Position numbers and translations under genes: made by a program
From: Halosimplex rubrum
GTDB lineage: Archaea > Halobacteriota > Halobacteria > Halobacteriales > Haloarculaceae
Direction: 5' to 3'
Assembly (NCBI RefSeq): GCF_013415885.1
Contig: NZ_CP058910.1
Location: 2,294,001-2,358,000, forward strand
DNA: 64,000 nucleotides
Part shown: positions 17,942 through 26,682 of the stretch, piece by piece
Position numbering within the stretch: the stretch's first letter is position 1
Layout: each line of letters begins with the position of its first letter
The notes under the pieces: model-generated
The model's input: the letters and a program-made list of their open reading frames with translations, nothing else
The model's database searches: none
Told to the model about the DNA's origin: nothing

Positions 17942-19078
17942 ATGAGCACGATACGAGGCACGGATCTGGTACGGACGAACGACTACGCCGACGACAGCGG
18001 GGAGGTACGGGTCCTCGACCCCGAGGGCCGGCTCCTCCCGGGCGCGACCGAGCCCGACCTGTCGGACGAGGCGCTGGTGACGATGTACGAGGCGATGGTG
18101 ACGGCCCGCCGGTTCGACGAGCGGGCGGTCAGCTGGCAGCGCCAGGGCCGGCTGGCCACCTACGCGCCGATGAGCGGGCAGGAGGCCGGCCAGGTCGCGA
18201 GCACGCTCGCGCTCGCCGACGACGACTGGGTGTTCCCGACCTACCGCGAGCACGCCGTCCGACTCGTGGCGGGGTTCGATCTCCCGGCGATCCTCCGCGG
18301 GCTGATGGGCGCGGAGCTGCCCGTCGGTTCGGCGGGCGGGCCGACGGTCGCGCCCGAAGCGATCCCCATCGCGACCCAGCTCCCCCACGCGACGGGCGCG
18401 GCGATGGCCGCCCGCCACCGCGGCGACGAGTCGGTCGCGCTGACCCACTTCGGCGACGGCGCCACCAGCGAGGGGGACTTCCACGAGGCGCTGAACTTCG
18501 CCGGCGTCTTCGACGCGCCGGCCGTCTACCTCTGTCACAACAACCAGTGGGCCATCTCCGTGCCGCGCCACCGTCAGACCGCCAGCGCCACGCTGGCGCA
18601 GAAGGCCGACGCCTACGGGTTCGAGGGGATCCGCGTCGACGGGATGGACCCGCTGGCGGTGTATTCGGTCGTCCGCTACGCCCGCGAGAAGGCGCTGGAC
18701 CCGGACGCCGCGGACCTACGGCCGACGCTGATCGAGTCCGTCGAGTACCGGTACGGCGCCCACACCACCGCCGACGACCCCGACGTGTATCGCGACGGCG
18801 AGGAGGTGGAGTACTGGCGCGACCGCGACCCCATCGACCGCCTGGAGACGTTCCTCGTCGAGACCGGGCGACTCGACGAGGCCGAAGTCGAGACCGTCGA
18901 GTCCCGGGTCGACGAGCGCGTCGGGGCGGCCATCGAGGCGGCGGAATCGCGGGCCGCGCCCGACCCCGAAGACCTGTTCGAGGACGTGTACGACGAGGTT
19001 CCGGACCACCTCGCCCGCCAGCGCGGGGACCTCCGACGATTGCGCGAGCGCCACGGCGACGCGCTCCTGCGGGACTGA
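17942..19078 (+). CDS. Thiamine-dependent 2-oxoacid dehydrogenase E1 alpha subunit
   Basis: A 378-residue protein of the pyruvate / branched-chain 2-oxoacid dehydrogenase E1 alpha family. The thiamine diphosphate motif begins GDGATSEGDFHEALNFAG at 171 and ends with NNQ at 200-202. Conserved elements such as YAPMSGQEAGQVAS and YRYGAHTTADDP are present. E1 alpha normally pairs with E1 beta, E2 and E3, yet no such gene lies next to it here. It is therefore an orphan copy that must pair with a subunit encoded elsewhere, or act alone in a different reaction. The substrate acid is undetermined. Confidence 0.9.
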   Translation: MSTIRGTDLVRTNDYADDSGEVRVLDPEGRLLPGATEPDLSDEALVTMYEAMVTARRFDERAVSWQRQGRLATYAPMSGQEAGQVASTLALADDDWVFPTYREHAVRLVAGFDLPAILRGLMGAELPVGSAGGPTVAPEAIPIATQLPHATGAAMAARHRGDESVALTHFGDGATSEGDFHEALNFAGVFDAPAVYLCHNNQWAISVPRHRQTASATLAQKADAYGFEGIRVDGMDPLAVYSVVRYAREKALDPDAADLRPTLIESVEYRYGAHTTADDPDVYRDGEEVEYWRDRDPIDRLETFLVETGRLDEAEVETVESRVDERVGAAIEAAESRAAPDPEDLFEDVYDEVPDHLARQRGDLRRLRERHGDALLRD

Positions 19079-19089
19079 GCCGGAGCCGA

Positions 19090-19608
19090 TCACCCGGAGT
19101 CACCGGTCCCGACCGCGAACGGGCTCTCCCTCTCGCGCCACTCCCACCCCGGGAGACGAGTCTGGAAGCCGGCCGCGAGCGCCGCGTCGAGGTCGTCGAG
19201 GCCGGCGGGGTCGTCGCCGCCGACACCGGCGGACCCCTCCGCGTCCTCGATCGCCACGTCCGCGTAGTGGAAGGTGGCTTCGCCGAGCAGTCGCAGGGGC
19301 TGGTCTCCTGCGACCGTCCCCGCGAGCTCGCGGCCGAGGAGTTCGTCGACGACGAAGCCCGGGTAGTCGCCCTGCACGTCGAGGTCGCGGAGGATCCGGA
19401 CCAGCGCGGCGACGTTGACGGCGCGGTCGCCGTCGGCGAACACCGCGTCGACCGCGCGGCGATACTGTTCGGCGGTCACCTCGTCGACGCGCTCGTCGAA
19501 CCGCTCGCTCAGGTCGGCGCGCGTCTCGTTTATCAGCGCGACGACGACGGGCGCCCGCTCGCGGACCCACTCGCGCTCCTCGGCGACGACCGCTGGCGTG
19601 ACTCGCAT
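19090..19608 (-). CDS. Conserved hypothetical soluble protein
   Basis: A 172-residue mainly helical acidic protein beginning MRVTPAVVAEEREW. A regular pattern of heptad-like helices runs to about residue 110, followed by a Gly/Asp linker and a Trp-containing end (LPGWEWRERESPFA). A TATA-like TTATAAAAG on the minus strand near 19649-19657 sits about 40 nt upstream of ATG 19608; GTG 19617 is an alternative start. No known family is recognised. It converges with the E1-alpha gene (11-nt gap). Confidence 0.65.
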   Translation of the reverse strand: MRVTPAVVAEEREWVRERAPVVVALINETRADLSERFDERVDEVTAEQYRRAVDAVFADGDRAVNVAALVRILRDLDVQGDYPGFVVDELLGRELAGTVAGDQPLRLLGEATFHYADVAIEDAEGSAGVGGDDPAGLDDLDAALAAGFQTRLPGWEWRERESPFAVGTGDSG

Positions 19609-19683
19609 ACCGGCCACTCACGTCGGACCGCCTACTGTTTTGCGAAGGCTTTTATAACGCCGGGAGGTTAGGAGCAAGTAAGC

Positions 19684-19741
19684 CGGTTTTCCGGACACTT
19701 CCGTCTAGGGTCCGGAGTGGATTCCGCCAGTAGGAAAACCG
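19684..19741 (+). promoter_or_regulatory. Structured 5' leader (stem-loop) upstream of fttA
   Basis: The leader between the promoter (TTTTATAACG near 19650) and the gene contains a perfect 9-bp inverted repeat, CGGTTTTCC (19684-19692) with GGAAAACCG (19733-19741). Inside it is a second hairpin, CCGGAC (19691-19696) with GTCCGG (19710-19715). Such a nested structure in an mRNA leader could control expression of a termination/processing nuclease by feedback, but this is inference. Confidence 0.45.
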
Positions 19742-19745
19742 ACCT

Positions 19746-19859
19746 ATGAATATTGCTTCCAGACTCCGGCAGGCACGCCGCGACGTGCGGGACGGCGAGC
19801 GGACAGACGCTCCCGACATCCGGCGACCGGCCGGCCCGACCCTGTTTTCGCAGCTATGA
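19746..19859 (+). CDS. Candidate 37-aa small ORF overlapping the fttA start
   Basis: It starts with ATG 19746 right after the leader hairpin and ends in the ATGA overlap with the next gene. The product is 37 residues, beginning MNIASRLRQARRDVRDGERT, arginine-rich and basic with a short C-terminal hydrophobic end. The four-base overlap is the usual sign of translational coupling, so it may tune FttA translation. No homologous family is known to me. Confidence 0.35.
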   Translation: MNIASRLRQARRDVRDGERTDAPDIRRPAGPTLFSQL

Positions 19860-21775
19860 GTCAAGTAGACAAGCAACTCGACGATATCAGAGCAGAGATC
19901 GAACAGGAAGTTCCGAACGAGATCTCCATCACGGAGGTCGCCTACGAGGGGCCCGAACTGGTCGTGTACACCCGCGACCCGAAGACATTCGCGAGCAACG
20001 GCGACCTGATCCGCAAGCTCGCCTCGAAGCTCCGCAAGCGCATCACCGTCCGGCCCGACCCCTCGGAGCTCTCCGAACCCAGCGACGCGAGGGCGACCAT
20101 CGAGAGCATCATCCCCGAGGACGCCGGCGTCACCGACCTCGACTTCCACCACGACACCGGCGAGGTCGTCGTCGAGGCGCAGAAACCCGGGATGGTCATC
20201 GGCCGCCACGGCTCGACGCTCCGGGAGATCACCCAGGAGGTCGGCTGGACCCCCGAGGTCGTCCGCACGCCGCCCATCGAGTCCTCGACGGTCAAGAACG
20301 TCCGCAACTTCCTCAAGCAGGAACGCGACGACCGCCGGGACATCCTCGAACGGATCGGCCGCCAGATCCACCGCGAGGAGATGTCCGACGACGAGTGGGT
20401 CCGCATCACCACGCTGGGCTGTTGCCGCGAGGTCGGGCGGGCGGCTTTCATCCTCTCGACGCCGGAGACCCGCGTCCTGATCGACTGCGGCGACAAGCCC
20501 GGTGCCGAGGACGAGGTCCCCTATCTGCAGGTGCCCGAGGCGCTCGGGTCGGGTCCGAGTTCGCTCGACGCCGTCGTGCTCACCCACGCCCACCTCGACC
20601 ACTCGGCGCTCATCCCCCTCCTCTTCAAGTACGGCTACGACGGCCCCATCTACTGCACGGAGCCGACGCGGGACCTGATGGGCCTGCTCACGCTGGACTA
20701 CCTCGACGTGGCCTCGAAGGAGGGGCGGACGCCGCCCTACGAGTCCGAGATGGTCCGCGAGGCGATCAAACACACCATCCCCCTCGAATACGGCGACGTG
20801 ACCGACATCGCGCCGGACATCAAGCTCACGCTGCACAACTCCGGGCACATCCTCGGGTCGGCCATCTCTCACTTCCACATCGGCGACGGTCTCTACAACG
20901 TCGCCTTCTCGGGTGACATCCACTACGACGACACGCGCCTGTTCAACGGCGCCGTCAACGAGTTCCCCCGCGTGGAGACCCTGGTACTGGAGTCGACCTA
21001 CGGCGGGCGCAACGACTACCAGACCGACCAGGCCGACTCCGAGCGCAAGCTCAAGGAGGTCATCCGGAACACCATCGAGCGCGACGGCAAGGTGCTCATC
21101 CCCGCCTTCGCCGTCGGGCGCTCTCAGGAGATCATGCTCGTCCTCGAGGAGGCGATGCGGGAGGGCGACATCCCCGAGGTGCCGGTCCACCTCGACGGGA
21201 TGATCTGGGAGGCGACGGCCATCCACACGACCTATCCCGAGTACCTCCGGGACGACCTGCGCGACCGGATCTTCCACGAGGACCAGAACCCCTTCCTCGC
21301 CGACCAGTTCAACCACATCGACGGCGGCGAGGAGGAACGCCAGGAGGTGGCCGACGGCGGCCCCTGCATCGTCCTCTCGACCTCCGGGATGGTCGAGGGC
21401 GGCCCCATCATGTCCTGGCTGCGCCACGTCGGCGGCCAGGACGACGGCACGATGATCTTCGTCGGCTACCAGGCCCAGGGGACGCTCGGCCGCCGCATTC
21501 AGAACGGCTGGGACGAGATCCCGATCAACGACGGCGGCGGCCGCGCCGACACCCTCTCGCTGAACATGGACGTCGAGACCGTCGACGGCTTCTCCGGCCA
21601 CGCCGACCGGCAGGGCCTGGAGAACTTCGTCCGCACGATGAACCCTCGCCCCGAGAAGGTCCTCTGCGTCCACGGCGACGAGTCCTCCACTCAGGACCTC
21701 TCGTCGGCGCTGTACCACGAGTTCAACATGCGCACCTTCGCGCCGAAGAACCTCGAGACGTTCCGCTTCGTCTGA
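19856..21775 (+). CDS. fttA: Archaeal CPSF ribonuclease / transcription termination factor FttA (aCPSF1)
   Basis: A 639-residue metallo-beta-lactamase/beta-CASP nuclease. Residues about 1-180 are an N-terminal archaea-specific part with KH-type folds, including the GxxG loop VIGRHGSTLREI. The metal site HAHLDH is at 244-249, and the later conserved parts (SGHILGSAI, FSGDIHYDD, STYGGRNDY, VEGGPIMSWL, SGHADRQGL, VHGDESS) are all present. This is the widely conserved archaeal aCPSF1, shown to trigger transcription termination by 3' cleavage of nascent RNA and related to eukaryotic CPSF73. It appears complete and active. Confidence 0.96.
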   Translation: MSQVDKQLDDIRAEIEQEVPNEISITEVAYEGPELVVYTRDPKTFASNGDLIRKLASKLRKRITVRPDPSELSEPSDARATIESIIPEDAGVTDLDFHHDTGEVVVEAQKPGMVIGRHGSTLREITQEVGWTPEVVRTPPIESSTVKNVRNFLKQERDDRRDILERIGRQIHREEMSDDEWVRITTLGCCREVGRAAFILSTPETRVLIDCGDKPGAEDEVPYLQVPEALGSGPSSLDAVVLTHAHLDHSALIPLLFKYGYDGPIYCTEPTRDLMGLLTLDYLDVASKEGRTPPYESEMVREAIKHTIPLEYGDVTDIAPDIKLTLHNSGHILGSAISHFHIGDGLYNVAFSGDIHYDDTRLFNGAVNEFPRVETLVLESTYGGRNDYQTDQADSERKLKEVIRNTIERDGKVLIPAFAVGRSQEIMLVLEEAMREGDIPEVPVHLDGMIWEATAIHTTYPEYLRDDLRDRIFHEDQNPFLADQFNHIDGGEEERQEVADGGPCIVLSTSGMVEGGPIMSWLRHVGGQDDGTMIFVGYQAQGTLGRRIQNGWDEIPINDGGGRADTLSLNMDVETVDGFSGHADRQGLENFVRTMNPRPEKVLCVHGDESSTQDLSSALYHEFNMRTFAPKNLETFRFV

Positions 21776-21854
21776 GACCGCCGCCTCGGCGACCGACGCC
21801 GCCGCACCCGCCGAACCGAACCGCATTTTGCGCTGCCACGCACACCCGTCCACC

Positions 21855-22268
21855 GTGAGCGCACGCCTCGACCGTCTCGACGCCAGGTTCCCGCTCGCCG
21901 CCGGCGCCCTCGTCGCCCTCGTCGCGACCGCGGGGAGCCTCTACTTCTCCGAGGGGATGGGACTGGTCCCCTGCGAGCTGTGCTGGGTCCAGCGGGTTCT
22001 GATGTACCCGCTGGTCGTCGTCTTCGGCGTCGCGCTGGTCGAGCGCCGTCCCGGCGTCTACCGCACCGTCCTCCCGCTGTCGACGCTCGGGGCGACCGCG
22101 GCGGCGTACCACTCCTGGCTGCAGATCTCGGCGGGCGGCCGCTGCGCGTTCGGCGGCTGTGCGGCGGTGCAACTGCGCGTGGCCGGGTTGACGATCCCGA
22201 ACCTCTCGCTGGTCGCGTTCGTTCTGATCACGACGACGGCCGCCGCGCTTTTCGTCGGCAACCGGTGA
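21855..22268 (+). CDS. DsbB-like disulfide bond formation protein
   Basis: A 137-residue four-helix membrane protein from GTG 21855. The first loop carries the redox pair CELC (C40, C43) followed by WVQR, the classic DsbB quinone-proximal motif. The second extracellular loop holds C97 and C102. The arrangement of two Cys pairs in alternate loops between four hydrophobic segments matches DsbB, which re-oxidises an extracytoplasmic thiol oxidase and passes electrons to quinone. No DsbA-like partner lies nearby. It is expected to support disulfides in exported proteins. Confidence 0.88.
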   Translation: MSARLDRLDARFPLAAGALVALVATAGSLYFSEGMGLVPCELCWVQRVLMYPLVVVFGVALVERRPGVYRTVLPLSTLGATAAAYHSWLQISAGGRCAFGGCAAVQLRVAGLTIPNLSLVAFVLITTTAAALFVGNR

Positions 22269-22279
22269 CGGTCAACCGG

Positions 22280-22294
22280 GACCCCCGGGGGGTC
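22280..22294. terminator. Palindromic hairpin between convergent genes
   Basis: The arms GACCCCC and GGGGGGTC form a near-perfect palindrome in the 24-bp gap between the DsbB-like gene and the convergent response regulator, overlapping the end of the latter. It could fold in both transcripts and help 3' end formation or protection. It lacks a downstream T-run, so this is a weak call. Confidence 0.3.
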
Positions 22295-22889
22295 AGCTCG
22301 GGTCCTCGTAACCGAGTTGCTCGTCGAACTCCGATTCGAGCTCGTCGAGTTCGGCCTCCAGTTCGTCGATCCGGTTCTGGAGGCGGCGGAACTCGACGCT
22401 GTCTTCGAGCGCCGAGGGGTGTTTCTCGACCTCGAGGACGTTGCGTTTGACCCGGAGCGTGCTGAGTTCGCGCCGGGCCTCGTCGTACTCGTCGAGCAGT
22501 TCGAGGCGCTCGACGGTCTCGACCAGGTCGTCGCGGTCGACCGGCTTGACGAGGTAGTCGTCGCAGTCGATCGTGACGATGTCGAAGTCGGGGTCGACCG
22601 CCGTGACCAGGGCGATCTGACAGTCGACGTTTCGGCCGCGGATCTCCTCCAGCACTTCGTCGCCGGAGCGGTCGGGCATCCGACGGTCCAGCAGGACGAC
22701 GTCGACATCGTCGTCGACGGCCGCCAGCGCGGCCTCGCCGCTGCCGACCGTCCGGACCGCGTAGCCGAGCGGTTCGAGGTACAGCGCGAACGACTCGCGG
22801 ACCACCTCCTCGTCGTCGACGACGAGGATCGTGGTTCGGTCGCCGTCCGAGGACCCGTCGACTGACTCCGTCTCCCCACCGTTCGCCAT
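22293..22889 (-). CDS. HalX-type response regulator
   Basis: A 198-residue protein with a receiver domain at about 20-125. The acidic pair D25/D26, phospho-acceptor D68 (VVLLDRRMPD), T96 and K115 are all present. The C-terminal part (about 126-190) is a charged coiled coil (RRLQNRIDELEAELDELE) typical of the HalX domain of haloarchaeal regulators. There is no DNA-binding domain and no histidine kinase adjacent, so it is an orphan regulator whose output is likely protein contact through the coiled coil. Confidence 0.9.
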   Translation of the reverse strand: MANGGETESVDGSSDGDRTTILVVDDEEVVRESFALYLEPLGYAVRTVGSGEAALAAVDDDVDVVLLDRRMPDRSGDEVLEEIRGRNVDCQIALVTAVDPDFDIVTIDCDDYLVKPVDRDDLVETVERLELLDEYDEARRELSTLRVKRNVLEVEKHPSALEDSVEFRRLQNRIDELEAELDELESEFDEQLGYEDPS

Positions 22890-23050
22890 TGGCCGTCGGT
22901 ACGCCGCTGTGATAGAAAAATGTATTCGTCTCGGGATCCCGTCCCGGCGTCGCCCCGGGGGCGTCGAGACACCCTCGTCTCCGGGCGCGTCCGCCGGAAG
23001 CCGCTTCCGGTACCCGACTCGTTAACCGGTGACCGTCCGTTCGGACGCAC

Positions 23051-24028
23051 ATGGAGTACGTCCGACTCGGCTCGACGGGACTGCAAGTATCGCCCATCTG
23101 CCTCGGAACCTGGCGGTTCGGCCTGGAACACGAGGACAGCGGCGTGATGGAGACCGACCGCGAGGAGGCACACGAACTGCTCGACGCGCTCGAGGAGCGC
23201 GGCGGCAACTTCATCGACACCGCCAACGGCTACGGCGGGGGCCGCTCCGAGAAGTGGATCGGCGAGTGGCTCGACGACCGCGACCGCGAGGACTACGTCG
23301 TCGCCTCGAAGTGCTACTGGTCCGACCGCTCGCGCTTTCAGGAGAACCTCTCGAAGAAGAACGTCAAAGCGGAGGTCGAGGGCTCGCTGGAGAAGCTCGG
23401 CACGGACTACCTCGACCTGCTCTACCTCCACCGCTTCGACGACGACACGCCCATCGAGCGCACGCTCCGGGCGGTCGACGACCTCGTTTCGGAGGGCAAG
23501 GTCCACTACGTCGGCATCTCGACCTGTGACGCCTGGAAGCTCACGAAGGGACTCTGGAAAGCCGACGTGAACAACTACGAGGCCTTCAGCGTCACCCAGC
23601 CACAGTACTCGGCGACGTACCGCGATCCGGTCTCGGAGTATCTGGATGTCTGTGCCGACCAGGACATCGCGGTGTGTCCGTACTCGCCGCTGCACGGGGG
23701 CTTCCTCACCGGCAAGTACGAACGGGTCGGCGACGACGAGGTGGAGACGCCGGACGGCTCGCGGGGGGACCTCGACGAGCACTTCACCGACTGGTACCTC
23801 GACGACCAGGCCTGGGCGGTGTTAGACGAGATCCGCGCGGTCGCCGACGAGGTCGACGCCACGCCCGCGCAGGTGTCGCTGCGCTGGCTCATGGACCACG
23901 AGCGGTTCACCTGCGTCCCGATCGTCGGCGCCCGAACCGTCGACCAGCTCGACGAGAACCTCGACGCCATCGAAGTCTCACTCTCGGACGACCAGTGGGC
24001 GCGCATCGACGACGCGACCGAGGCCTGA
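23051..24028 (+). CDS. Aldo/keto reductase
   Basis: A 325-residue TIM-barrel oxidoreductase. The catalytic tetrad is intact: D56 and Y61 in NFIDTANGYG, K87 in VVASKCYW and H127 in LLYLHRFD. The NADPH-binding end (CVPIVGARTVDQLDEN) follows near 285. The sequence is closest in pattern to the YajO/AKR11-like group, which reduces aldehydes or ketones. It stands alone with its own promoter region and has no clear pathway partner. Confidence 0.9.
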   Translation: MEYVRLGSTGLQVSPICLGTWRFGLEHEDSGVMETDREEAHELLDALEERGGNFIDTANGYGGGRSEKWIGEWLDDRDREDYVVASKCYWSDRSRFQENLSKKNVKAEVEGSLEKLGTDYLDLLYLHRFDDDTPIERTLRAVDDLVSEGKVHYVGISTCDAWKLTKGLWKADVNNYEAFSVTQPQYSATYRDPVSEYLDVCADQDIAVCPYSPLHGGFLTGKYERVGDDEVETPDGSRGDLDEHFTDWYLDDQAWAVLDEIRAVADEVDATPAQVSLRWLMDHERFTCVPIVGARTVDQLDENLDAIEVSLSDDQWARIDDATEA

Positions 24029-24130
24029 GGCGGGCGCTCCGTGGCAAGGGCGGACGACAGCGGTCGGCACTCGGCGCGGTCCGGGCCCGCCGTTCGGCGG
24101 CGTTAAGCACCCATTTCTCGCCGTCCGGCG

Positions 24131-25360
24131 GTGAATACTAACGGGACGGTGCGGCCAACGGACTGGCAGATGAGCATCGACCCAGCCGACGAGCCCGCCG
24201 CGGTCGTCGTCCCGGCGATCGACGCACCGAGCAGCACCGCCTGCGTCCGTTCGCTCGGGAAGCGCGGGATCCACACCGTCGTCGTCTCCGAAGACGAGGA
24301 CGCCGCCGCCTTCCGGTCGCGCTACGCCGGCGAGACGGTCGTCGTCCCCGACCCTCACGAGGATCTGGTCGCCTACAAGGACGCCCTCCTGTCGCTCGCG
24401 ATGCGGCCGGACGTACTGACGATACTGCCCGTCCGCGAGGAGGACGTGTACGTCCTCGCGCAGTACCGCGAGGCGTTCGAGCCCCACGTCGAGACGCTCT
24501 GGCCGACCGCCGAGGGCCTGCGTCGGGCCCAGGACCGCGTCGAGCTGTTCGACGCGGCCGAACGGGCCGGCGTCGCCGTGCCCGACACCAACCTGCTCGA
24601 CGAGGTCGCCGACTGGGACCGCGAGTGGATCGTCAAGGGTCGGTACACCCTGCTCGCCGACGCCTACGTCGACGACCTGTCGCCCGAGCAGTCCCGCGAC
24701 CCGCCCTCGACGCAGTACCTCAACGGCGACAGGCCCGACGTGGAGACGATCCGCAGCCGGAACGGCCACACGCCGATCGTCCAGGAGTTCCTCCCCTCCA
24801 CCGACGAGTACGCCTTCTTCGCCCTGTACGACGAGGGCGAGGCCGTCAGGACCTTCCAGCACCGGCAAGTCCGCGCGTACAACTACGCCGGCGGACCCAG
24901 CTCCTTCCGCGAGTCCGTCTCGATCCCCCAACTGGACGAGGCCGGCCGGGCGCTGCTGGACGAACTGGAGTGGCACGGGGTGGCGATGGTGGAGTTCCTG
25001 CGCGACGACGAGACCGGCGAGTTCGAGCTGATGGAGATCAACCCGCGGCTGTGGTCGTCGCTCCCCTTCTCGGTCCGCGCGGGCGCGGACTTCCCTCACG
25101 ACTACTGGCTGCTCGCCCGCGGCGAGCGCGACCGGGTTGTCGACGACTACGAGGTCGGCACCGCCGGCCACCTCATCCGCGGCGAGATCTCCTATCTCCA
25201 CAGCGTCCTGTTCGACGCGGAGGAGCTGGTCGAGCGGCCGGTCCGTCGGGAGGCGTTCTCGGCGGTCGCCGAGTCGCTCCGGGAGTACCCCCGCTTCGAC
25301 TACCTTCGTCTGGACGACCCGCGACCGTTCGTCCGCGACGCGCTGAACGCGCTTCGGTGA
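24131..25360 (+). CDS. ATP-grasp carboxylate-amine ligase-like protein
   Basis: A 409-residue ATP-grasp protein. Start GTG 24131 is used; ATG 24170 (MSIDPADEP) is an alternative. The N-terminal preATP domain begins near VVPAIDAPSSTACVRSLG. The ATP-grasp core includes REWIVKGRYT, TPIVQEFLPSTDEYAFF and the metal-binding ELMEINPRLW. It resembles the COG3919-like ATP-dependent ligase group that joins a carboxylate to an amine through an acyl phosphate. It converges with the aldolase gene (33-nt gap) and opens the glycan region. The acid and amine are unknown, but context points to a glycan or lipid modification. Confidence 0.82.
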   Translation: MNTNGTVRPTDWQMSIDPADEPAAVVVPAIDAPSSTACVRSLGKRGIHTVVVSEDEDAAAFRSRYAGETVVVPDPHEDLVAYKDALLSLAMRPDVLTILPVREEDVYVLAQYREAFEPHVETLWPTAEGLRRAQDRVELFDAAERAGVAVPDTNLLDEVADWDREWIVKGRYTLLADAYVDDLSPEQSRDPPSTQYLNGDRPDVETIRSRNGHTPIVQEFLPSTDEYAFFALYDEGEAVRTFQHRQVRAYNYAGGPSSFRESVSIPQLDEAGRALLDELEWHGVAMVEFLRDDETGEFELMEINPRLWSSLPFSVRAGADFPHDYWLLARGERDRVVDDYEVGTAGHLIRGEISYLHSVLFDAEELVERPVRREAFSAVAESLREYPRFDYLRLDDPRPFVRDALNALR

Positions 25361-25393
25361 GGAACGTCTACGCCGGTCGGCCGACCGGCGCGG

Positions 25394-26419
25394 TCAGTTG
25401 CGCCGTCTCTCCGGGCGGTCGGTCGCGGGCTTCGTCGGCTCGGCGGTGGCTTCGTACGTGCTCCGCACGTCGTCGACGGTGGCGCAGTCGTGCTCGGCGG
25501 CGAAGACGAGGAGGTCGACGAACGACGCGTCGTACTCCGCGGCGAGCGCTCGCAGCTGGTCGGAGAACGACGAGTGGAAATCGGCGAGGCCGTAGAGCAC
25601 GTCGTCGACGGCGACGCCCGAGGCGTCGGGGTAGACGTCCTCCAGAAGCCCCTCGATCTCCCGGAGTCGCCGCCAGTCGGCACGGGACACGTCCGAGAGA
25701 TAGCGGCCGGCGAGCAGTTCGGTCTGGGTGTTGCCGGCGCTGCGACCGAGCCCCTGGAGCGACACGTCGACGTAGCTGGCCCCGCAGTCGATGGCGCGCT
25801 GGGCGTTGGCGAGGCCGAAGCCGATGTTGTCGTGGCCGTGATAGCCGACGGCGGCGTCCACGTCGGCCATCGCGCCCACGTAGGACTCCACGTCAGCGGG
25901 GGTGAACCCGCCGGCGGAGTCGACAACGTAGACGGTATCGGCCCCGTGTTCGATCCCGACGCGGGCGGCGTCGGCCGCCTCCGTCGGGGAGACGAGATAC
26001 GTCTTCAGCAGGTTGAGGCTCACCCGCACGTCCAGGTCGGCCAGCTCGCGGAGCAGCGGGCGCGCGGCGAGGGGGTCGTCAGCGTCGACGCCGACCCGAA
26101 CGAGGTCGAACGACGACTCGTAGGCGGCGACGAGGTCGACCTCCCCGGGACCGGCGACACCGGGGAGCATCAGCGTCGTCAGCCCGGTGTCCGAGACGGC
26201 CTTCGAGACGATACGGAGATGCTCGCCGTCGGGGGGGTGGGGGTCCGGGTTCGTCGTCCCGAACCCCGTGCCCGGTCCGACGTCGAGGAGGTCGACGAAC
26301 GACAGGTCGTCGATCCGGTCGACCAGCGCGGCCAGTTTCGGGGGGTCGAACTGGAAATCGCTGACGTAGGACCCGTCACGGACGACCTCCTCGACGACGG
26401 TGGCGCCGGCGAGCGTCAT
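25394..26419 (-). CDS. HMGL-like aldolase (4-hydroxy-2-oxovalerate aldolase / isopropylmalate synthase superfamily)
   Basis: A 341-residue TIM-barrel protein. The start of the barrel VVEEVVRDGSYVSDFQF carries the RD pair used for catalysis. The metal site YHGHDNIGFGLAN matches the HxH motif of DmpG and HMGL-type aldolases. GLGRSAGNTQTE near 245 is the loop typical of this superfamily. It likely cleaves or forms a C-C bond of a hydroxy-keto acid. ATG 26419 is the compact start. GTG 26515 would add 32 residues and fits a TATA-like box near 26540, so the start is uncertain. It may feed the neighbouring ligase. Confidence 0.82.
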   Translation of the reverse strand: MTLAGATVVEEVVRDGSYVSDFQFDPPKLAALVDRIDDLSFVDLLDVGPGTGFGTTNPDPHPPDGEHLRIVSKAVSDTGLTTLMLPGVAGPGEVDLVAAYESSFDLVRVGVDADDPLAARPLLRELADLDVRVSLNLLKTYLVSPTEAADAARVGIEHGADTVYVVDSAGGFTPADVESYVGAMADVDAAVGYHGHDNIGFGLANAQRAIDCGASYVDVSLQGLGRSAGNTQTELLAGRYLSDVSRADWRRLREIEGLLEDVYPDASGVAVDDVLYGLADFHSSFSDQLRALAAEYDASFVDLLVFAAEHDCATVDDVRSTYEATAEPTKPATDRPERRRN

Positions 26420-26682
26420 CGTCCCTCCGTCGGTCGTTCGGTGGGACGCGGGGCCGCGGTCCCGCAAGGCGACGGGGCGGAATGGTTCGCGAGCGACAGC
26501 CCGTGAGGGCAACACAGTCGGTTACGAGTTGGGACACTCATTGTAGTGAGGACGCCGCCCGCGACGGGCGGCAGTTCGACAACGTCTACCACGGACAGCC
26601 CGATTGTTATGGCCCGCTTTTACGCCGGTACAGACTATCTACGGACCGATCTTCTGGAGTCGAGAATTCGGCTCATCGGCCG
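26420..26682. other. Intergenic region with hairpin and promoter of the aldolase gene
   Basis: No gene is seen in these 263 bases. A perfect hairpin GCCGCCCG/CGGGCGGC (26554-26561 and 26565-26572, loop CGA) could mark the 3' end of the QueC-like transcript. Minus-strand CACTACAATG near 26540 is a plausible TATA box for the aldolase gene. Confidence 0.4.
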
